Positions 1 through 8,568 are shown, counted from the stretch's first letter. The stretch is DNA of 64,000 bases from CALFUK01 sp964398295 (GCA_964398295.1 CAYNMW010000001.1:1-64000); one strand, 5' to 3'. The notes: generated from the letters alone by a model not told the origin. Made by a program: numbers and translations.

Positions 1-18
1 TTTTACACTCCTCTATAT

Positions 19-249
19 TATGGCTACCCACCCGTTTCTGATGAAACGGTTCACTTGCTTTCAATGTCGGTTTTGCCTTGAATTCATCCTTTTAGATAGA
101 ACTGTTTATGGCTACCCGCCTGTTTCTGATGAAACGGTTCACTCACTTTCAAGGTATAGAACTGTTTATGGCTACCCACCCGTTTCTGATGAAACGGTTC
201 ACTCGCTTACAAGGTCGGTTTACGACCTTGTATCCTGACTACCGTCAGG
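19..249. repeat. Three-copy hairpin repeat plus two further stem-loops
   Basis: A unit of about 44 bp occurs at 19-62, 107-150 and 167-210. Copies 2 and 3 lie in a 60-bp tandem that also repeats the upstream TAGAACTGTT. Each unit holds a hairpin with stem CCGTTTC, loop TGAT and stem GAAACGG; copy 2 has one changed stem base. Two more stem-loops follow: AAGGTCG/CGACCTT (211-229) and CCTGAC/GTCAGG (234-249). The block lies just 3' of the minus-strand RES gene (stop at 259), so it could end or stabilise that transcript. Short reading frames across it only reflect the repeat and are not taken as genes. Confidence 0.8.
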
Positions 250-258
250 AACGCTCGT

Positions 259-720
259 TCATCGTAAGAGTCTGCCATCAAATGGAAAGGGCTCAACATG
301 CACAATCTTTATTTCGTTGAACCAAGTCGACATTGAATTGATCAAGATATTCCAATCATCCTTAACAACAGCAGAAGGGACTCGCATTAGGCCGTGTTTA
401 TTATCTAAGCAAAAATGGTCACCAATCTCCTGAATACTTTTCTTGTATTCAATAATAGAATTCCAGCCTATTGGAAGATCATCCAATGATAATTGAAGAA
501 TAGGTATTGAATCTGGAATGAAAATTTCCATCATACAGAAATCAAAAATCACTTCTCTAATCTTTAGATGTACCAATACTTCAGCCATTGCCAAGGAGCG
601 ATTAGAAGCAGTATAAATCATTTCTGTGCCTTTACTATTCCATCTACCTCCATTAAAAAATGCCCCAAGACCGCTTAGTTCTTCGCTGTGTTTTTGTCTA
701 GCAATTCGATAGACAATCAT
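259..720 (-). CDS. RES-domain toxin
   Basis: A 153-aa RES-family protein, the toxin half of a Xre/RES toxin-antitoxin module. Studied RES toxins act on cellular NAD+. Family residues are visible: Arg26 in the GGRW motif, Tyr36, Glu47 in the AEVLVH segment and Ser116 in the PSAVV segment, with the usual C-terminal VEPFPFDGRLL stretch. Length is normal for the family and nothing looks truncated. The ATG overlaps the stop of the upstream antitoxin gene (ATGA, 717-720), implying translational coupling. The family call is firm; toxicity and NAD+ depletion are inferred from relatives. Confidence 0.9.
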   Translation of the reverse strand: MIVYRIARQKHSEELSGLGAFFNGGRWNSKGTEMIYTASNRSLAMAEVLVHLKIREVIFDFCMMEIFIPDSIPILQLSLDDLPIGWNSIIEYKKSIQEIGDHFCLDNKHGLMRVPSAVVKDDWNILINSMSTWFNEIKIVHVEPFPFDGRLLR

Positions 721-1217
721 GCGAAAATGCCATGTTCTATTCTATGCATTATAGTAATCACTAAGTCTTTTCCATAAGAACTGGACAACAGATCAATAGG
801 TCGTTGATCATTGTAAACAAACTTTGGATTGTAAAGCCATTCTCTGAATTGTTCTGCATCTCCAAATACATCAATACCGATCTCTACCACTTCCATAAAC
901 GCAAAAATCTTTTCTGTATATATTGGTTTTATGAGAACATCTTCTTTTTGATACCTCAATAAAGTCCTATAAGGAATACCTGTAACCAATGACCAATCTG
1001 TAAGAGTAAACGATGTGGCATCAATCAGAGAGAATAAGTAAGTCGAAGAGACACCATGGTCAATCAGTGAGATTAATGTGAGTTTATTGTCAAACAGCTT
1101 GGACAATGAATCTCCATAAGTAGTTGCGGGCTCTTCTAATTTGTTAATTGCATTGGTGCTGGTTGCATTGACTATCTCTACATCCAGTAGTTTATTAAGT
1201 TTGTCCGTATTAAACAT
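717..1217 (-). CDS. Xre/MbcA/ParS-type antitoxin (DUF2384)
   Basis: Antitoxin partner of the RES toxin, 166 aa from the chosen ATG at 1217; a TTG at 1244 would add nine residues. The middle holds a helix-turn-helix-like region (roughly residues 85-125, with LTDWSLVTGIPYRTLLRYQK). The C-terminus matches the Xre/MbcA/ParS toxin-binding domain, with EQFREWLYNP and the RPIDLLSSSYG motif near residues 130-155. In characterised pairs this domain blocks the toxin active site and the HTH represses the operon. The ATG start is preferred because the operator-like inverted repeat then overlaps the start region. Confidence 0.85.
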   Translation of the reverse strand: MFNTDKLNKLLDVEIVNATSTNAINKLEEPATTYGDSLSKLFDNKLTLISLIDHGVSSTYLFSLIDATSFTLTDWSLVTGIPYRTLLRYQKEDVLIKPIYTEKIFAFMEVVEIGIDVFGDAEQFREWLYNPKFVYNDQRPIDLLSSSYGKDLVITIMHRIEHGIFA

Positions 1218-1254
1218 GTGCCAAATATACAATAATATATTCAAAATGGCACAT
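1216..1254 (-). promoter_or_regulatory. Putative operator of the Xre/RES operon
   Basis: A perfect 8-bp inverted repeat, ATGTGCCA (1216-1223) and TGGCACAT (1247-1254), is separated by 23 AT-rich bases and overlaps the antitoxin start codon. Autoregulation by the antitoxin's HTH is typical of this module. That this repeat is the binding site is inferred from its position and symmetry. Confidence 0.5.
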
Positions 1255-1388
1255 ATTCGTTTTTAATACCTCAACATTTTAGCACATTCAGAGCTATCCT
1301 CTATGTCATCTCTTAAATAAATCATTTTTTGACCCTTGATAAAGCTTTCAAACAATCAATACCGCTTTTTCGTTGTTTTAAAGTGCGT

Positions 1389-3695
1389 ATGCGATTCATA
1401 CTTTTATTCTGTTTCATTTATACATGTACTATCTATAGTCAAGTGCCAAGAGCAATTGGTGAATGGACTGATCATCTGCCTTATCAACACGCAAGATGGG
1501 TGACACAAAGTGATACCAAGATCATTTTTAGCACCGATTTTTCCGTTTTTACAATTGACAAAGAGGATTTATCCAGGCAAACCATTAGCAAAGAAAATGG
1601 CTTAAGTGATATTGGTATTTCCCAGCTCGAGTTCGATCGATTTAATGAACAACTGATCATTGCATACGATAATAGTAATGTCGATATACTTACCCCTGAT
1701 GCAATCATAAACCTTCCCAATATACTGTCCAATCAAAATATCTCTGGAGACAGAACAATCTATGATATTCATATTATGAATGAGGAAAGTATTCTGCTTG
1801 CACTTGGTTTTGGGGTAGTAGAAATACGCTCTCAAACTGTAGACTTTGGTTTCACTACCAGAGCGCCCCGTATGAATGCAATCTCTTCTCGCGACAATAT
1901 CATCTTTGCAGGATCGGATGATGGTCTGTTTATCTTTGACAGATCATCAACTGGATTTGAAGGTGATTTCAATAGCTGGCCTTCACTAGGTGTTGAGAAT
2001 GGTCTGCCGCCAGTATATGAAGTAACTGATTTAGTGCGATTTGGGAATAGAATTTATGCCATCATTGATGGAGAATTGTGGTTTGAAGATGGCGACCTCA
2101 TGTTTAACAAACTACTTTCACCTGATCCAGGCTTCCAACTAATATATATAAGTGCAGATGGTCCAAATCTTTTAGTAGGTCAGCGAAATTCCAACAACCA
2201 GAGCAATACAACATTGATAAATGGTTCTGGAGAAATGACTAACATCGATGATGGTTGCATCAACAATACTCTCTATGGACTTGAAGATGAGCAAGGTCGA
2301 ATTTGGTATGCTGATTTATGGGATTTAATCAGGTTTAATGAAAGCTCATCTGGTGGATGCCAGCAGTTTTCCTTTGATTCACCATTTGCTGAAGAAACAT
2401 CAGATATAGAAATCAAAGGGAATACTATCTATGTAGCTTCAGGTGGAGTAACTGACAATTTTACATTCTCTTTTTCCAGAAATGGTACGTACATCTTTGA
2501 AGAGAATGACTGGACAAATGTCAATCAAAATGAATTTTCCATTTTTAGAACACAAGACATATTGAATTTCTTTAGAGTGCAGCCACACCCAGATTTAGAT
2601 GTTGTATACATGGGTACTTACTGGGCAGGTTTAGTTGAATTCAATGAGGAAACACAGGAAATTAGGGTCTTTGATGCTGAGAATTCGTCATTGCGAGGTG
2701 CCGTTGGGGATGAAGCAAGAGAGCGTGTATCGGGTATGGCATTTGATCAAGAAAATAATTTATGGCTAGCAAATTTTGGTGCGCCAGAACCTATTTCCGT
2801 ATTGACACCTGAAGGGAATTGGCACAGTTTTAATGTTGGCAACAACAATAATTTGTCAAATGTCGTCATCGATAATTTTGACAATAAGTGGTTTCCTGTA
2901 TTTGGGAATAATGGAGGTGTTGTTGTTTTTAATCACGGTGATAGAATTGAAGATCCAACAGATGATGAATACAAATTTATATCTCCCAGCAATAGTGAAC
3001 TTACAACGAATGCCATTAATGATATTGAAATTGACTTGGAAGGGAGTGTATGGGTTGCTACTGAAGAAGGGCCAGTAATATTTGATTGTGGATCAGATCC
3101 ATTTGATGATGAATGTACAGGTAGGCGTATTAGGGTTCTTCAAGATAGTATTGCAGCTTTTTTATTGGCTGATGTAGATATCAATACCATAGAAGTAGAT
3201 GGTGCAAATAGAAAGTGGTTTGGTACAACAAATGGAATTTTTGTACAAAATGCTACTGGAGATGAACAAGAACTCAGGTTTACAAGTGAAGACAGCCCAC
3301 TGTTTGACAACAATATCATCGAGTTAAGTTATAATAGGATTAGTGGTGATATGTGGATAGGTTCTGATAAGGGATTACAAGTGTTCAGGACAAAAACAAC
3401 CGGTGCAAGACGTGTACATAGTTCGGATGTTATTTCATTTCCCAATCCAGTGCCACCAGATTATGAGGGGCCGATTGCCATTAAAGGATTAGCTAATGAT
3501 GTCAATGTCAAAATCACAGACATTAACGGCAAGCTAGTATATGAAACAAATTCGTTTGGGGGGCAGGCCATCTGGGACGGCAGAGATTTCCAAGGAAGAA
3601 AAGTGGCTACTGGAGTTTATCTTGTGTTTAGTGCAACTACAGATATTTTCTTTGATCCCGATAGTTTTGTTTCCAAAATAATGGTCGTTCGATAA
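1389..3695 (+). CDS. porZ: PorZ-like T9SS attachment-complex protein
   Basis: A 768-aa secreted protein resembling PorZ, which in Porphyromonas gingivalis forms the cell-surface attachment complex with PorU, PorV and PorQ and helps deliver A-LPS to T9SS cargo. The signal peptide is about residues 1-17 (MRFILLFCFIYTCTIYS). The N-terminal segment with IGEWTDHLPY and NGLSDIGISQL is typical of the PorZ N-terminal propeller; further blades carry WxA and IWYADLWDLI patterns. The last 80 residues form a FlgD/Por-sorting-like Ig domain (FPNPVPP, GKLVYE, ATGVYLVF). Length fits PorZ (about 775 aa). The ATG at 1389 is chosen over an upstream TTG because the signal peptide starts there. Confidence 0.8.
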   Translation: MRFILLFCFIYTCTIYSQVPRAIGEWTDHLPYQHARWVTQSDTKIIFSTDFSVFTIDKEDLSRQTISKENGLSDIGISQLEFDRFNEQLIIAYDNSNVDILTPDAIINLPNILSNQNISGDRTIYDIHIMNEESILLALGFGVVEIRSQTVDFGFTTRAPRMNAISSRDNIIFAGSDDGLFIFDRSSTGFEGDFNSWPSLGVENGLPPVYEVTDLVRFGNRIYAIIDGELWFEDGDLMFNKLLSPDPGFQLIYISADGPNLLVGQRNSNNQSNTTLINGSGEMTNIDDGCINNTLYGLEDEQGRIWYADLWDLIRFNESSSGGCQQFSFDSPFAEETSDIEIKGNTIYVASGGVTDNFTFSFSRNGTYIFEENDWTNVNQNEFSIFRTQDILNFFRVQPHPDLDVVYMGTYWAGLVEFNEETQEIRVFDAENSSLRGAVGDEARERVSGMAFDQENNLWLANFGAPEPISVLTPEGNWHSFNVGNNNNLSNVVIDNFDNKWFPVFGNNGGVVVFNHGDRIEDPTDDEYKFISPSNSELTTNAINDIEIDLEGSVWVATEEGPVIFDCGSDPFDDECTGRRIRVLQDSIAAFLLADVDINTIEVDGANRKWFGTTNGIFVQNATGDEQELRFTSEDSPLFDNNIIELSYNRISGDMWIGSDKGLQVFRTKTTGARRVHSSDVISFPNPVPPDYEGPIAIKGLANDVNVKITDINGKLVYETNSFGGQAIWDGRDFQGRKVATGVYLVFSATTDIFFDPDSFVSKIMVVR

Positions 3696-3727
3696 TGAAA
3701 CATTTTGCAAATCCTTTATGTAAAAAA

Positions 3728-4168
3728 TTACCGCTTGTCTAAATAATCGACTAGTCGCTGCTTTAACAAATAATTCCATCCTGCAACTCCACTTTCTCTT
3801 GCAAATTCTTTCAGATCATCTGGAAAATCTTCTTCCACCACACAAGACACTGTCAAACTCGATTGTGATTCTGTTATTTTTTCTATTTCAAATAGCACAT
3901 AAGAATCGCCTATGTGTTCTTTATAATTCCATTGGTATTTAATGTGGGAGTCTACAACCACTTCTTTTACTTCCCATTGATGAGTGAATTGTCGGCCCTC
4001 ATTCTCAACTAAAAAAGAAGTAGTAAATCCAACGACAGCTTGAAAATCTTCAAGCATATCAAAATACCATTGTCTCATTTCTTCAACTTGAGTGATGGCT
4101 GACCATAGAATAGAAGGCGATGCATTATATTGATGTGTAACTACTATAGGAGCTTCTGAAACTTTCAT
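3728..4168 (-). CDS. SRPBCC (AHSA1-like) domain protein
   Basis: A 146-aa soluble protein of the START/SRPBCC fold, AHSA1-like subgroup. The family signature is the N-terminal strand followed by ASPSILWSAITQVEEMRQWYFD, and a C-terminal helix with GVAGWNYLLKQRLVDYL. The fold forms a hydrophobic ligand cavity, but no ligand can be read from the sequence. It is convergent with the porZ-like gene and is followed on the same strand by nothing closer, so it appears to be a single gene. Family confident, function unknown. Confidence 0.85.
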   Translation of the reverse strand: MKVSEAPIVVTHQYNASPSILWSAITQVEEMRQWYFDMLEDFQAVVGFTTSFLVENEGRQFTHQWEVKEVVVDSHIKYQWNYKEHIGDSYVLFEIEKITESQSSLTVSCVVEEDFPDDLKEFARESGVAGWNYLLKQRLVDYLDKR

Positions 4169-4233
4169 AAGAGATGATTCATTTTGGTTAATTAAATTCC
4201 AATAAGAATAACTTACTAATGTAGGAATCGAAT

Positions 4234-5535
4234 TTATTCAGATAAGGCAGCAACTCTTTCTACCTCTGTCCAAACTCGCCATAAGTTTTTATAACAGATC
4301 TTTTCTATGTCCTCATCTGTATACCCTCTTTTTAATAAGATATATAGGAGATTTGGATAAGTAGCAACATCTTTTAAGCCGGTGGGTAATGAATCTCCTA
4401 CACCATCATAATCGGATCCAAATCCTACATGATCAATACCAGCAAGTTCTACAACCAGGTCAATATGATCTGCGACTTTTTCAATATCTGCGTAGAATGA
4501 AGGGTTGTTTTTTTGATACTCCTCAATGATAGCATCTGCGCCATCGTCTCCAAAACTAAGACCATTGTCTTTCATTAATTGCGTCATTTCCTCCCTTTGT
4601 TTGGTTCTGATTTCTGCAATTTCGCCATCTATGAATGTTGAGCCAAAATTAATCATGATGACACCACCTTTTTCACCCATTTTCCGGATCATATCATCAT
4701 CCATATTGCGCTCGAAACCAGGTACAAATTTTCTGGCCGATGAATGAGAAGCGATGACGGGCACATCGGTTAATGCCAGGACATCATAAAAAGCATTATC
4801 TGATACATGTGAAATATCGACCATGATCCCGACTCTGTTCATTTCTTTGACAACTTGTTCGCCATATAAAGACAAGCCGTTATAAGTGCCAGTTGTATCA
4901 TAAGAGGAATCACAAATAAGATTGTCTTTTGAATGAGTCAAGGTAATATAGCTAATGCCCCGATTTTTGAAGTGTTGAATATTATCTAAATCGTCCTCAA
5001 TCCCAGCGCCATTTTCCATACCCATTGGTAAGGCAATTTTACCCTCTTTAACCAATTGCTCAGCACTTTTTGGACCATAGGCAATTCCAAATTTGTCAGG
5101 ATGAACCTTGGCTATTCCTTCGATCATTGTGATTAGCGAATCCGCCAGAGCTTTGGATGCTCCCTTGGTCTCTTGATTTGCTGCTGGGATATAGATTGAC
5201 ATAAATGGCGCATCTAGGCCTCCTTCCTTTGCTCTTACATAATCGAAATCTCCTTCATCAGTTTGTATTGGTATACCTAAATATTCCTTGCTTAATCTGA
5301 AATTCTTAATCTTAAGTCTGTACGGTAAGTCAACATGTCCGTCTGTAATGATATAAGCTTGAGCCAAAGAATCTGCTTTATACAGTAATTGTTGGTCATC
5401 TATTGGTCCAGCTGAAAAGTCATTCTCAATAACAGTTTTTTCAACGACAGTTGGGCTTTGAACAACTGGGCTAGTCGTCTTGCAGGCAAATAAAGCGAAT
5501 GAGACGAGAAAATATATATAAAAAGAACGTTTCAT
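4234..5535 (-). CDS. Membrane dipeptidase (peptidase M19) lipoprotein
   Basis: Zinc dipeptidase of the renal-dipeptidase family, 433 aa from the ATG at 5535; an in-frame TTG at 5556 is ignored because the lipoprotein signal begins at MKRSFY. The lipobox LFAC puts the lipidated Cys at position 18, so the enzyme should be membrane anchored and face the periplasm or outside. Expected zinc ligands are present: His67 and Asp69 (GHVDLP; the family often has GHNDLP), Glu174 (MENG), His243 (SHVSD), His264 (ASHSSAR) and the late GSDYDG motif. Likely cleaves dipeptides, D-amino-acid ones included. Single gene, divergent from prs. Confidence 0.93.
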   Translation of the reverse strand: MKRSFYIYFLVSFALFACKTTSPVVQSPTVVEKTVIENDFSAGPIDDQQLLYKADSLAQAYIITDGHVDLPYRLKIKNFRLSKEYLGIPIQTDEGDFDYVRAKEGGLDAPFMSIYIPAANQETKGASKALADSLITMIEGIAKVHPDKFGIAYGPKSAEQLVKEGKIALPMGMENGAGIEDDLDNIQHFKNRGISYITLTHSKDNLICDSSYDTTGTYNGLSLYGEQVVKEMNRVGIMVDISHVSDNAFYDVLALTDVPVIASHSSARKFVPGFERNMDDDMIRKMGEKGGVIMINFGSTFIDGEIAEIRTKQREEMTQLMKDNGLSFGDDGADAIIEEYQKNNPSFYADIEKVADHIDLVVELAGIDHVGFGSDYDGVGDSLPTGLKDVATYPNLLYILLKRGYTDEDIEKICYKNLWRVWTEVERVAALSE

Positions 5536-5668
5536 TTCAAATATTTTATAAATCAAGGTACGAACATCTGAGTATTTTGGGGTAGTAGCACGTGATATTC
5601 ATAGCTTAACATATTAAATAAAGTTAAATAAATTGGTAACATGACATGAACAGGCATTAGGATTTTAC

Positions 5669-5676
5669 TACTTTTG
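5669..5676 (+). promoter_or_regulatory. Bacteroidota -7 element for prs
   Basis: TACTTTTG matches the Bacteroidota TAnnTTTG -7 element exactly and would start RNA about 20 nt before the prs ATG. No convincing -33 TTG lies at the usual spacing. Confidence 0.5.
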
Positions 5677-5700
5677 GCGCTGAAAGATTTGACATAATCT

Positions 5701-6633
5701 ATGCCTGAGATTAAACTTTTTTCCGGAACAAATTCCCAGTATTTAGCTGAAAAAATTGCAAATGGCTATGGCTTCCCATTAGGAGACGTTGAGGTCAAGA
5801 AATTCAAAGACGGTGAAATGCAGCCGATCATCACGGAAAGTGTTCGTGGTGCGTATGTTTTTTTTATACAAAGTACTTTTGCACCAGCTGATAATTTATT
5901 GGAATTGCTATTGCTAATTGATGCTGCTAAGCGTGCTTCAGCAGGATACATTACTGCTGTCATTCCCTATTTTGGCTATGCTAGACAAGATCGAAAAGAT
6001 AAACCTAGAGTTCCAATCTCGGCTAAGCTTATTGCCACTTTGTTGGAATCTGCGGGTGCTGATCGGATCATGACGATGGATCTTCACGCCGATCAAATTC
6101 AAGGCTTTTTTGATGTTCCTGTAGATCATTTACAAAGTGAAGCGATATACATACCATTTCTTAAAAGCAGAAATTTAGATAATGTCATATTTGCTTCTCC
6201 CGATGTTGGTGGCGTGAAGCGAGCACGAAGTTATGCCAAATTCTTTCAAAAGGATTTAGTCATTTGCGACAAAGAACGAAGAATCGCCAATGAGGTGGCA
6301 GCTATAACTGTCATTGGAGAAGTCAATGATGCAGATGTCATTCTGATTGATGATATAGTCGATACAGCTGGTACTCTGTGTAAAGCAGCTGAGGCATTAA
6401 TGGTGAAAGGTGCAAAAAGTGTTTCTGCTTTATGTGCTCACCCTGTACTATCCGGCGATGCCTATGAAAATATAGAGAATAGCCAACTTAAGGAATTGGT
6501 GGTGACAGATACGATTCCATTAAAAAAGTCTTCACCCAAAATTACTGTTTTGGATAGTTCAAGATTATTTGCCAGAGCAATAAGAAATACCCATGAATAC
6601 AGGTCTATTGCAGCATTATTCGTAGAAAAATAA
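5701..6633 (+). CDS. prs: Ribose-phosphate pyrophosphokinase (PRPP synthetase)
   Basis: Makes PRPP from ribose 5-phosphate and ATP for nucleotide, His, Trp and NAD synthesis; cytosolic. At 310 aa it has the family's normal length. Signatures: N-terminal FSGTNSQYLAEKIA, the catalytic flexible-loop region GYARQDRKDKPR near residue 95, the divalent-metal motif DLHADQIQGFFD near residue 128, and the PRPP-binding loop DDIVDTAGT near residue 220. It lies 68 bp upstream of rplY, but the latter has its own strong promoter. No unusual features. Confidence 0.97.
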   Translation: MPEIKLFSGTNSQYLAEKIANGYGFPLGDVEVKKFKDGEMQPIITESVRGAYVFFIQSTFAPADNLLELLLLIDAAKRASAGYITAVIPYFGYARQDRKDKPRVPISAKLIATLLESAGADRIMTMDLHADQIQGFFDVPVDHLQSEAIYIPFLKSRNLDNVIFASPDVGGVKRARSYAKFFQKDLVICDKERRIANEVAAITVIGEVNDADVILIDDIVDTAGTLCKAAEALMVKGAKSVSALCAHPVLSGDAYENIENSQLKELVVTDTIPLKKSSPKITVLDSSRLFARAIRNTHEYRSIAALFVEK

Positions 6634-6646
6634 GACATTACCATAT

Positions 6647-6677
6647 TTTGAACTTGTGGTTGTTTTGACTACCTTTG
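6647..6677 (+). promoter_or_regulatory. Promoter of rplY (TTTG / TAccTTTG)
   Basis: TTTG at 6647-6650, a 19-nt spacer, and TACCTTTG at 6670-6677 form a full match to the Bacteroidota -33/-7 promoter. It lies 24 nt upstream of the rplY ATG, as expected for a highly expressed ribosomal gene. Confidence 0.75.
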
Positions 6678-6701
6678 CACTCCTTTTAAAATAAGAAACA
6701 G

Positions 6702-7364
6702 ATGGAAACTGTAAATGTAACTGTACAATCAAGAACAGAAACTGGCAAAAAAGCCAATAACGCAATGCGCAAGGAAGGTAGAATTCCTGCAGTTCTTTAT
6801 GGTAAGGACAATAATTTTATTTTCAGTACAACCCATAATGAAGTAAAGTCTTTAGTCTATACGCCAAATTTTAAATTGGCAAAATTGGATATTGATGGTA
6901 CTTCTCATACTGCTATCATTAAGGATATACAGTTTCATCCAGTTACAGAGCAAATCTTACACATTGATTTCGTGAAATTAATTGAGAACCAACCAATAAA
7001 GGTCGAAATTCCAATTCGTTTTAGAGGCAAATCACCTGGTGTAAAAGAAGGAGGACAACTCATCCAATCAATGAGAAAGGTAATCATCAAAGCGACGCCT
7101 GAAAATCTTGTTGATGAATTAATTGCTGACATTTCTCATGTTCAATTGGGAAGCGCAATTCGTGTCAAAGAGCTAGAAATTGGTGAAGGAATTGAAGTAT
7201 TAAGTCCAGAAAATACTCCAGTTGCTTCAGTGAACGTTCCTAGAGCACTTAAAACTGAAGAAGAAGAAGCATTGGAGGTTGCTGAAGGAGAAGAAGGTGC
7301 AGAAGCTGCTGAGGGTGCAGAAGCTGGCGGTGAAGCTGCAGCGACTGATGATGGTGCCAAGTAA
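6702..7364 (+). CDS. rplY: 50S ribosomal protein L25/general stress protein Ctc
   Basis: A 220-aa two-domain L25 (Ctc/TL5 type) that binds 5S rRNA in the large subunit. The N-terminal L25 domain (1-90) has RTETGKKANNAMRKEGRIPAVLYG, and the C-terminal TL5 beta domain (about 95-185) has EIPIRFRGKSPGVKEGG. The last 35 residues are a low-complexity Glu/Ala/Gly tail, common in Bacteroidota L25. The strong promoter just upstream fits high expression. Adjacent prs-rplY order is frequent in bacteria. Confidence 0.96.
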   Translation: METVNVTVQSRTETGKKANNAMRKEGRIPAVLYGKDNNFIFSTTHNEVKSLVYTPNFKLAKLDIDGTSHTAIIKDIQFHPVTEQILHIDFVKLIENQPIKVEIPIRFRGKSPGVKEGGQLIQSMRKVIIKATPENLVDELIADISHVQLGSAIRVKELEIGEGIEVLSPENTPVASVNVPRALKTEEEEALEVAEGEEGAEAAEGAEAGGEAAATDDGAK

Positions 7365-7416
7365 TTTGTAAAACCGATAAGGCTGGAATAATTATTGCAT
7401 TAGTAAAAACATTAAT

Positions 7417-7848
7417 ATGTATTATGATGCNNNNNNNNNNNNNNNNNNNNNNNNNNNNNNNNNNNNNNNNNNNNNNNNNNNNNNNNNNNNNNNNNNNNNN
7501 NNNNNNNNNNNNNNNNNNNNNNNNNNNNNNGGCAAAACTCCAAAAGGCTTTGATTGTTCTGGATTCACCTCTTATGTATTTAATGAACTTGGATTAGAAG
7601 TTAAAGGAGCATCATACCACCAGGCGACTCAAGGAAGGCATACATCTATCAATCAAGCTAAACCAGGAGATCTTATATTTTTTGAAACAAAAGGCAGGGT
7701 CGTCCACGTTAGTATTGTTGTTGACAATTCTGATGACGAATTGTGGGTTGTTCATAGTACTTCATCAAGAGGAGTTGTTAAAGATGAGATTCTGAATTCT
7801 ACATATTGGAAGCCAAGAATTTCATCTGTAAGAGATGTTGTTAAATAA
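7417..7848 (+). CDS. NlpC/P60 (C40) cell-wall peptidase, interrupted by assembly gap
   Basis: Only the C-terminal 106 residues are readable (7531-7848), after a block of 100 Ns. They contain the NlpC/P60 catalytic core: the nucleophile in FDCSGFTSYVF, the His in GRVVHVSIVV, and a third polar site in VVHSTSSRG. This family cleaves peptidoglycan stem peptides (gamma-D-Glu-diaminopimelate bonds). The five bases-to-residues before the gap (MYYD at 7417) could be the true start, because the domain needs roughly 20-35 more residues, but 100 Ns is usually a placeholder and the frame across it is unproven. The stop overlaps the first possible adk start. Confidence 0.8.
   Translation: MYYDXXXXXXXXXXXXXXXXXXXXXXXXXXXXXXXXXXGKTPKGFDCSGFTSYVFNELGLEVKGASYHQATQGRHTSINQAKPGDLIFFETKGRVVHVSIVVDNSDDELWVVHSTSSRGVVKDEILNSTYWKPRISSVRDVVK
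7431..7530. other. Assembly gap (100 Ns)
   Basis: Exactly 100 unknown bases. This round number usually marks a scaffold gap of unknown size, so the distance between rplY and the readable part of the NlpC/P60 gene is uncertain. Confidence 0.99.
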
Positions 7849-7910
7849 TGATTGCATTCATCAAAGACATATTATCCAAATTATTTACCTTCGGAAATCA
7901 AGATAGAAAA

Positions 7911-8486
7911 ATGAGAAAACACATAATCCTTTTCGGTCCTCCAGGATCAGGAAAAGGAACGCAAGCAAAGAAATTGGAAGATAAATATAGCTTGATACAA
8001 ATTTCTACAGGGGATTTATTCAGATATGAAATGGGCAATGATACACCATTAGGTTTGAAGGCTAAAGAATATATGTCAAAAGGAGAACTTGTGCCAGATG
8101 AAGTAACGGTAGGGATGCTTAAAAATAAAGTGAATCAGACAAGCGAAGCAAAAGGATTTATTTTTGATGGGTTTCCTCGTACAATCCGACAAGCTGAAGC
8201 ACTGGATACTTTCTTAGAAACCAAAAATGAATCTGTCGCTGCATTGATCGCCCTTGAAGTAGATGATGAAGAAATTGTACAACGATTGTTAGAACGTGGA
8301 AAGACATCTGGTAGATCTGACGACAGTGATCCAGATATCATCAGAAACAGAATTGAAGTCTACAAACAAGAAACGTCTCCTGTTTATAATTTTTACAAGG
8401 ACAAATCAAAAGCAATGACGATACAAGGAATTGGTTCTATTGAAGATATTTTTGAACGTCTTTGCACTGAAATAGAAAAATTGTAA
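7911..8486 (+). CDS. adk: Adenylate kinase
   Basis: Interconverts ATP + AMP and 2 ADP. The start MRKHIILFGPPGSGKGTQ at 7911 gives 191 aa, the usual length for the short-LID Bacteroidota enzyme. An in-frame ATG at 7848, overlapping the NlpC stop, would add 21 residues of no family similarity and could be a coupled or alternative start. Motifs: P-loop GPPGSGKGT, AMP-binding STGDLFR, FDGFPRT, and the LID segment RGKTSGRSDDSD, which lacks the zinc-finger insert. It ends in a hairpin terminator before obg. Confidence 0.97.
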   Translation: MRKHIILFGPPGSGKGTQAKKLEDKYSLIQISTGDLFRYEMGNDTPLGLKAKEYMSKGELVPDEVTVGMLKNKVNQTSEAKGFIFDGFPRTIRQAEALDTFLETKNESVAALIALEVDDEEIVQRLLERGKTSGRSDDSDPDIIRNRIEVYKQETSPVYNFYKDKSKAMTIQGIGSIEDIFERLCTEIEKL

Positions 8487-8512
8487 AATATATTACCCTT
8501 GAACTGTTTTTT

Positions 8513-8546
8513 AGAGGTCGAATGCGAAAAGTATTCGGTCTCTTTT
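8513..8546 (+). terminator. Rho-independent terminator after adk
   Basis: An 11-bp stem (8513-8523 with 8533-8543, including two G-U pairs) with a 9-nt loop is followed by TTTT. It sits 26 nt after the adk stop and 25 nt before obg. Confidence 0.65.
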
Positions 8547-8568
8547 ATAATAGTATTACTAGAAGGAA

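Noticed and set aside
19..210. Repeat array as a CRISPR.
   Set aside because: Only three copies with unequal spacing (88 and 60 bp), a spacer that is itself repeated, and no cas genes.
20..320. Two overlapping plus-strand reading frames across the first 320 bp.
   Set aside because: They consist of translated copies of the hairpin repeat and run into the RES gene on the opposite strand.
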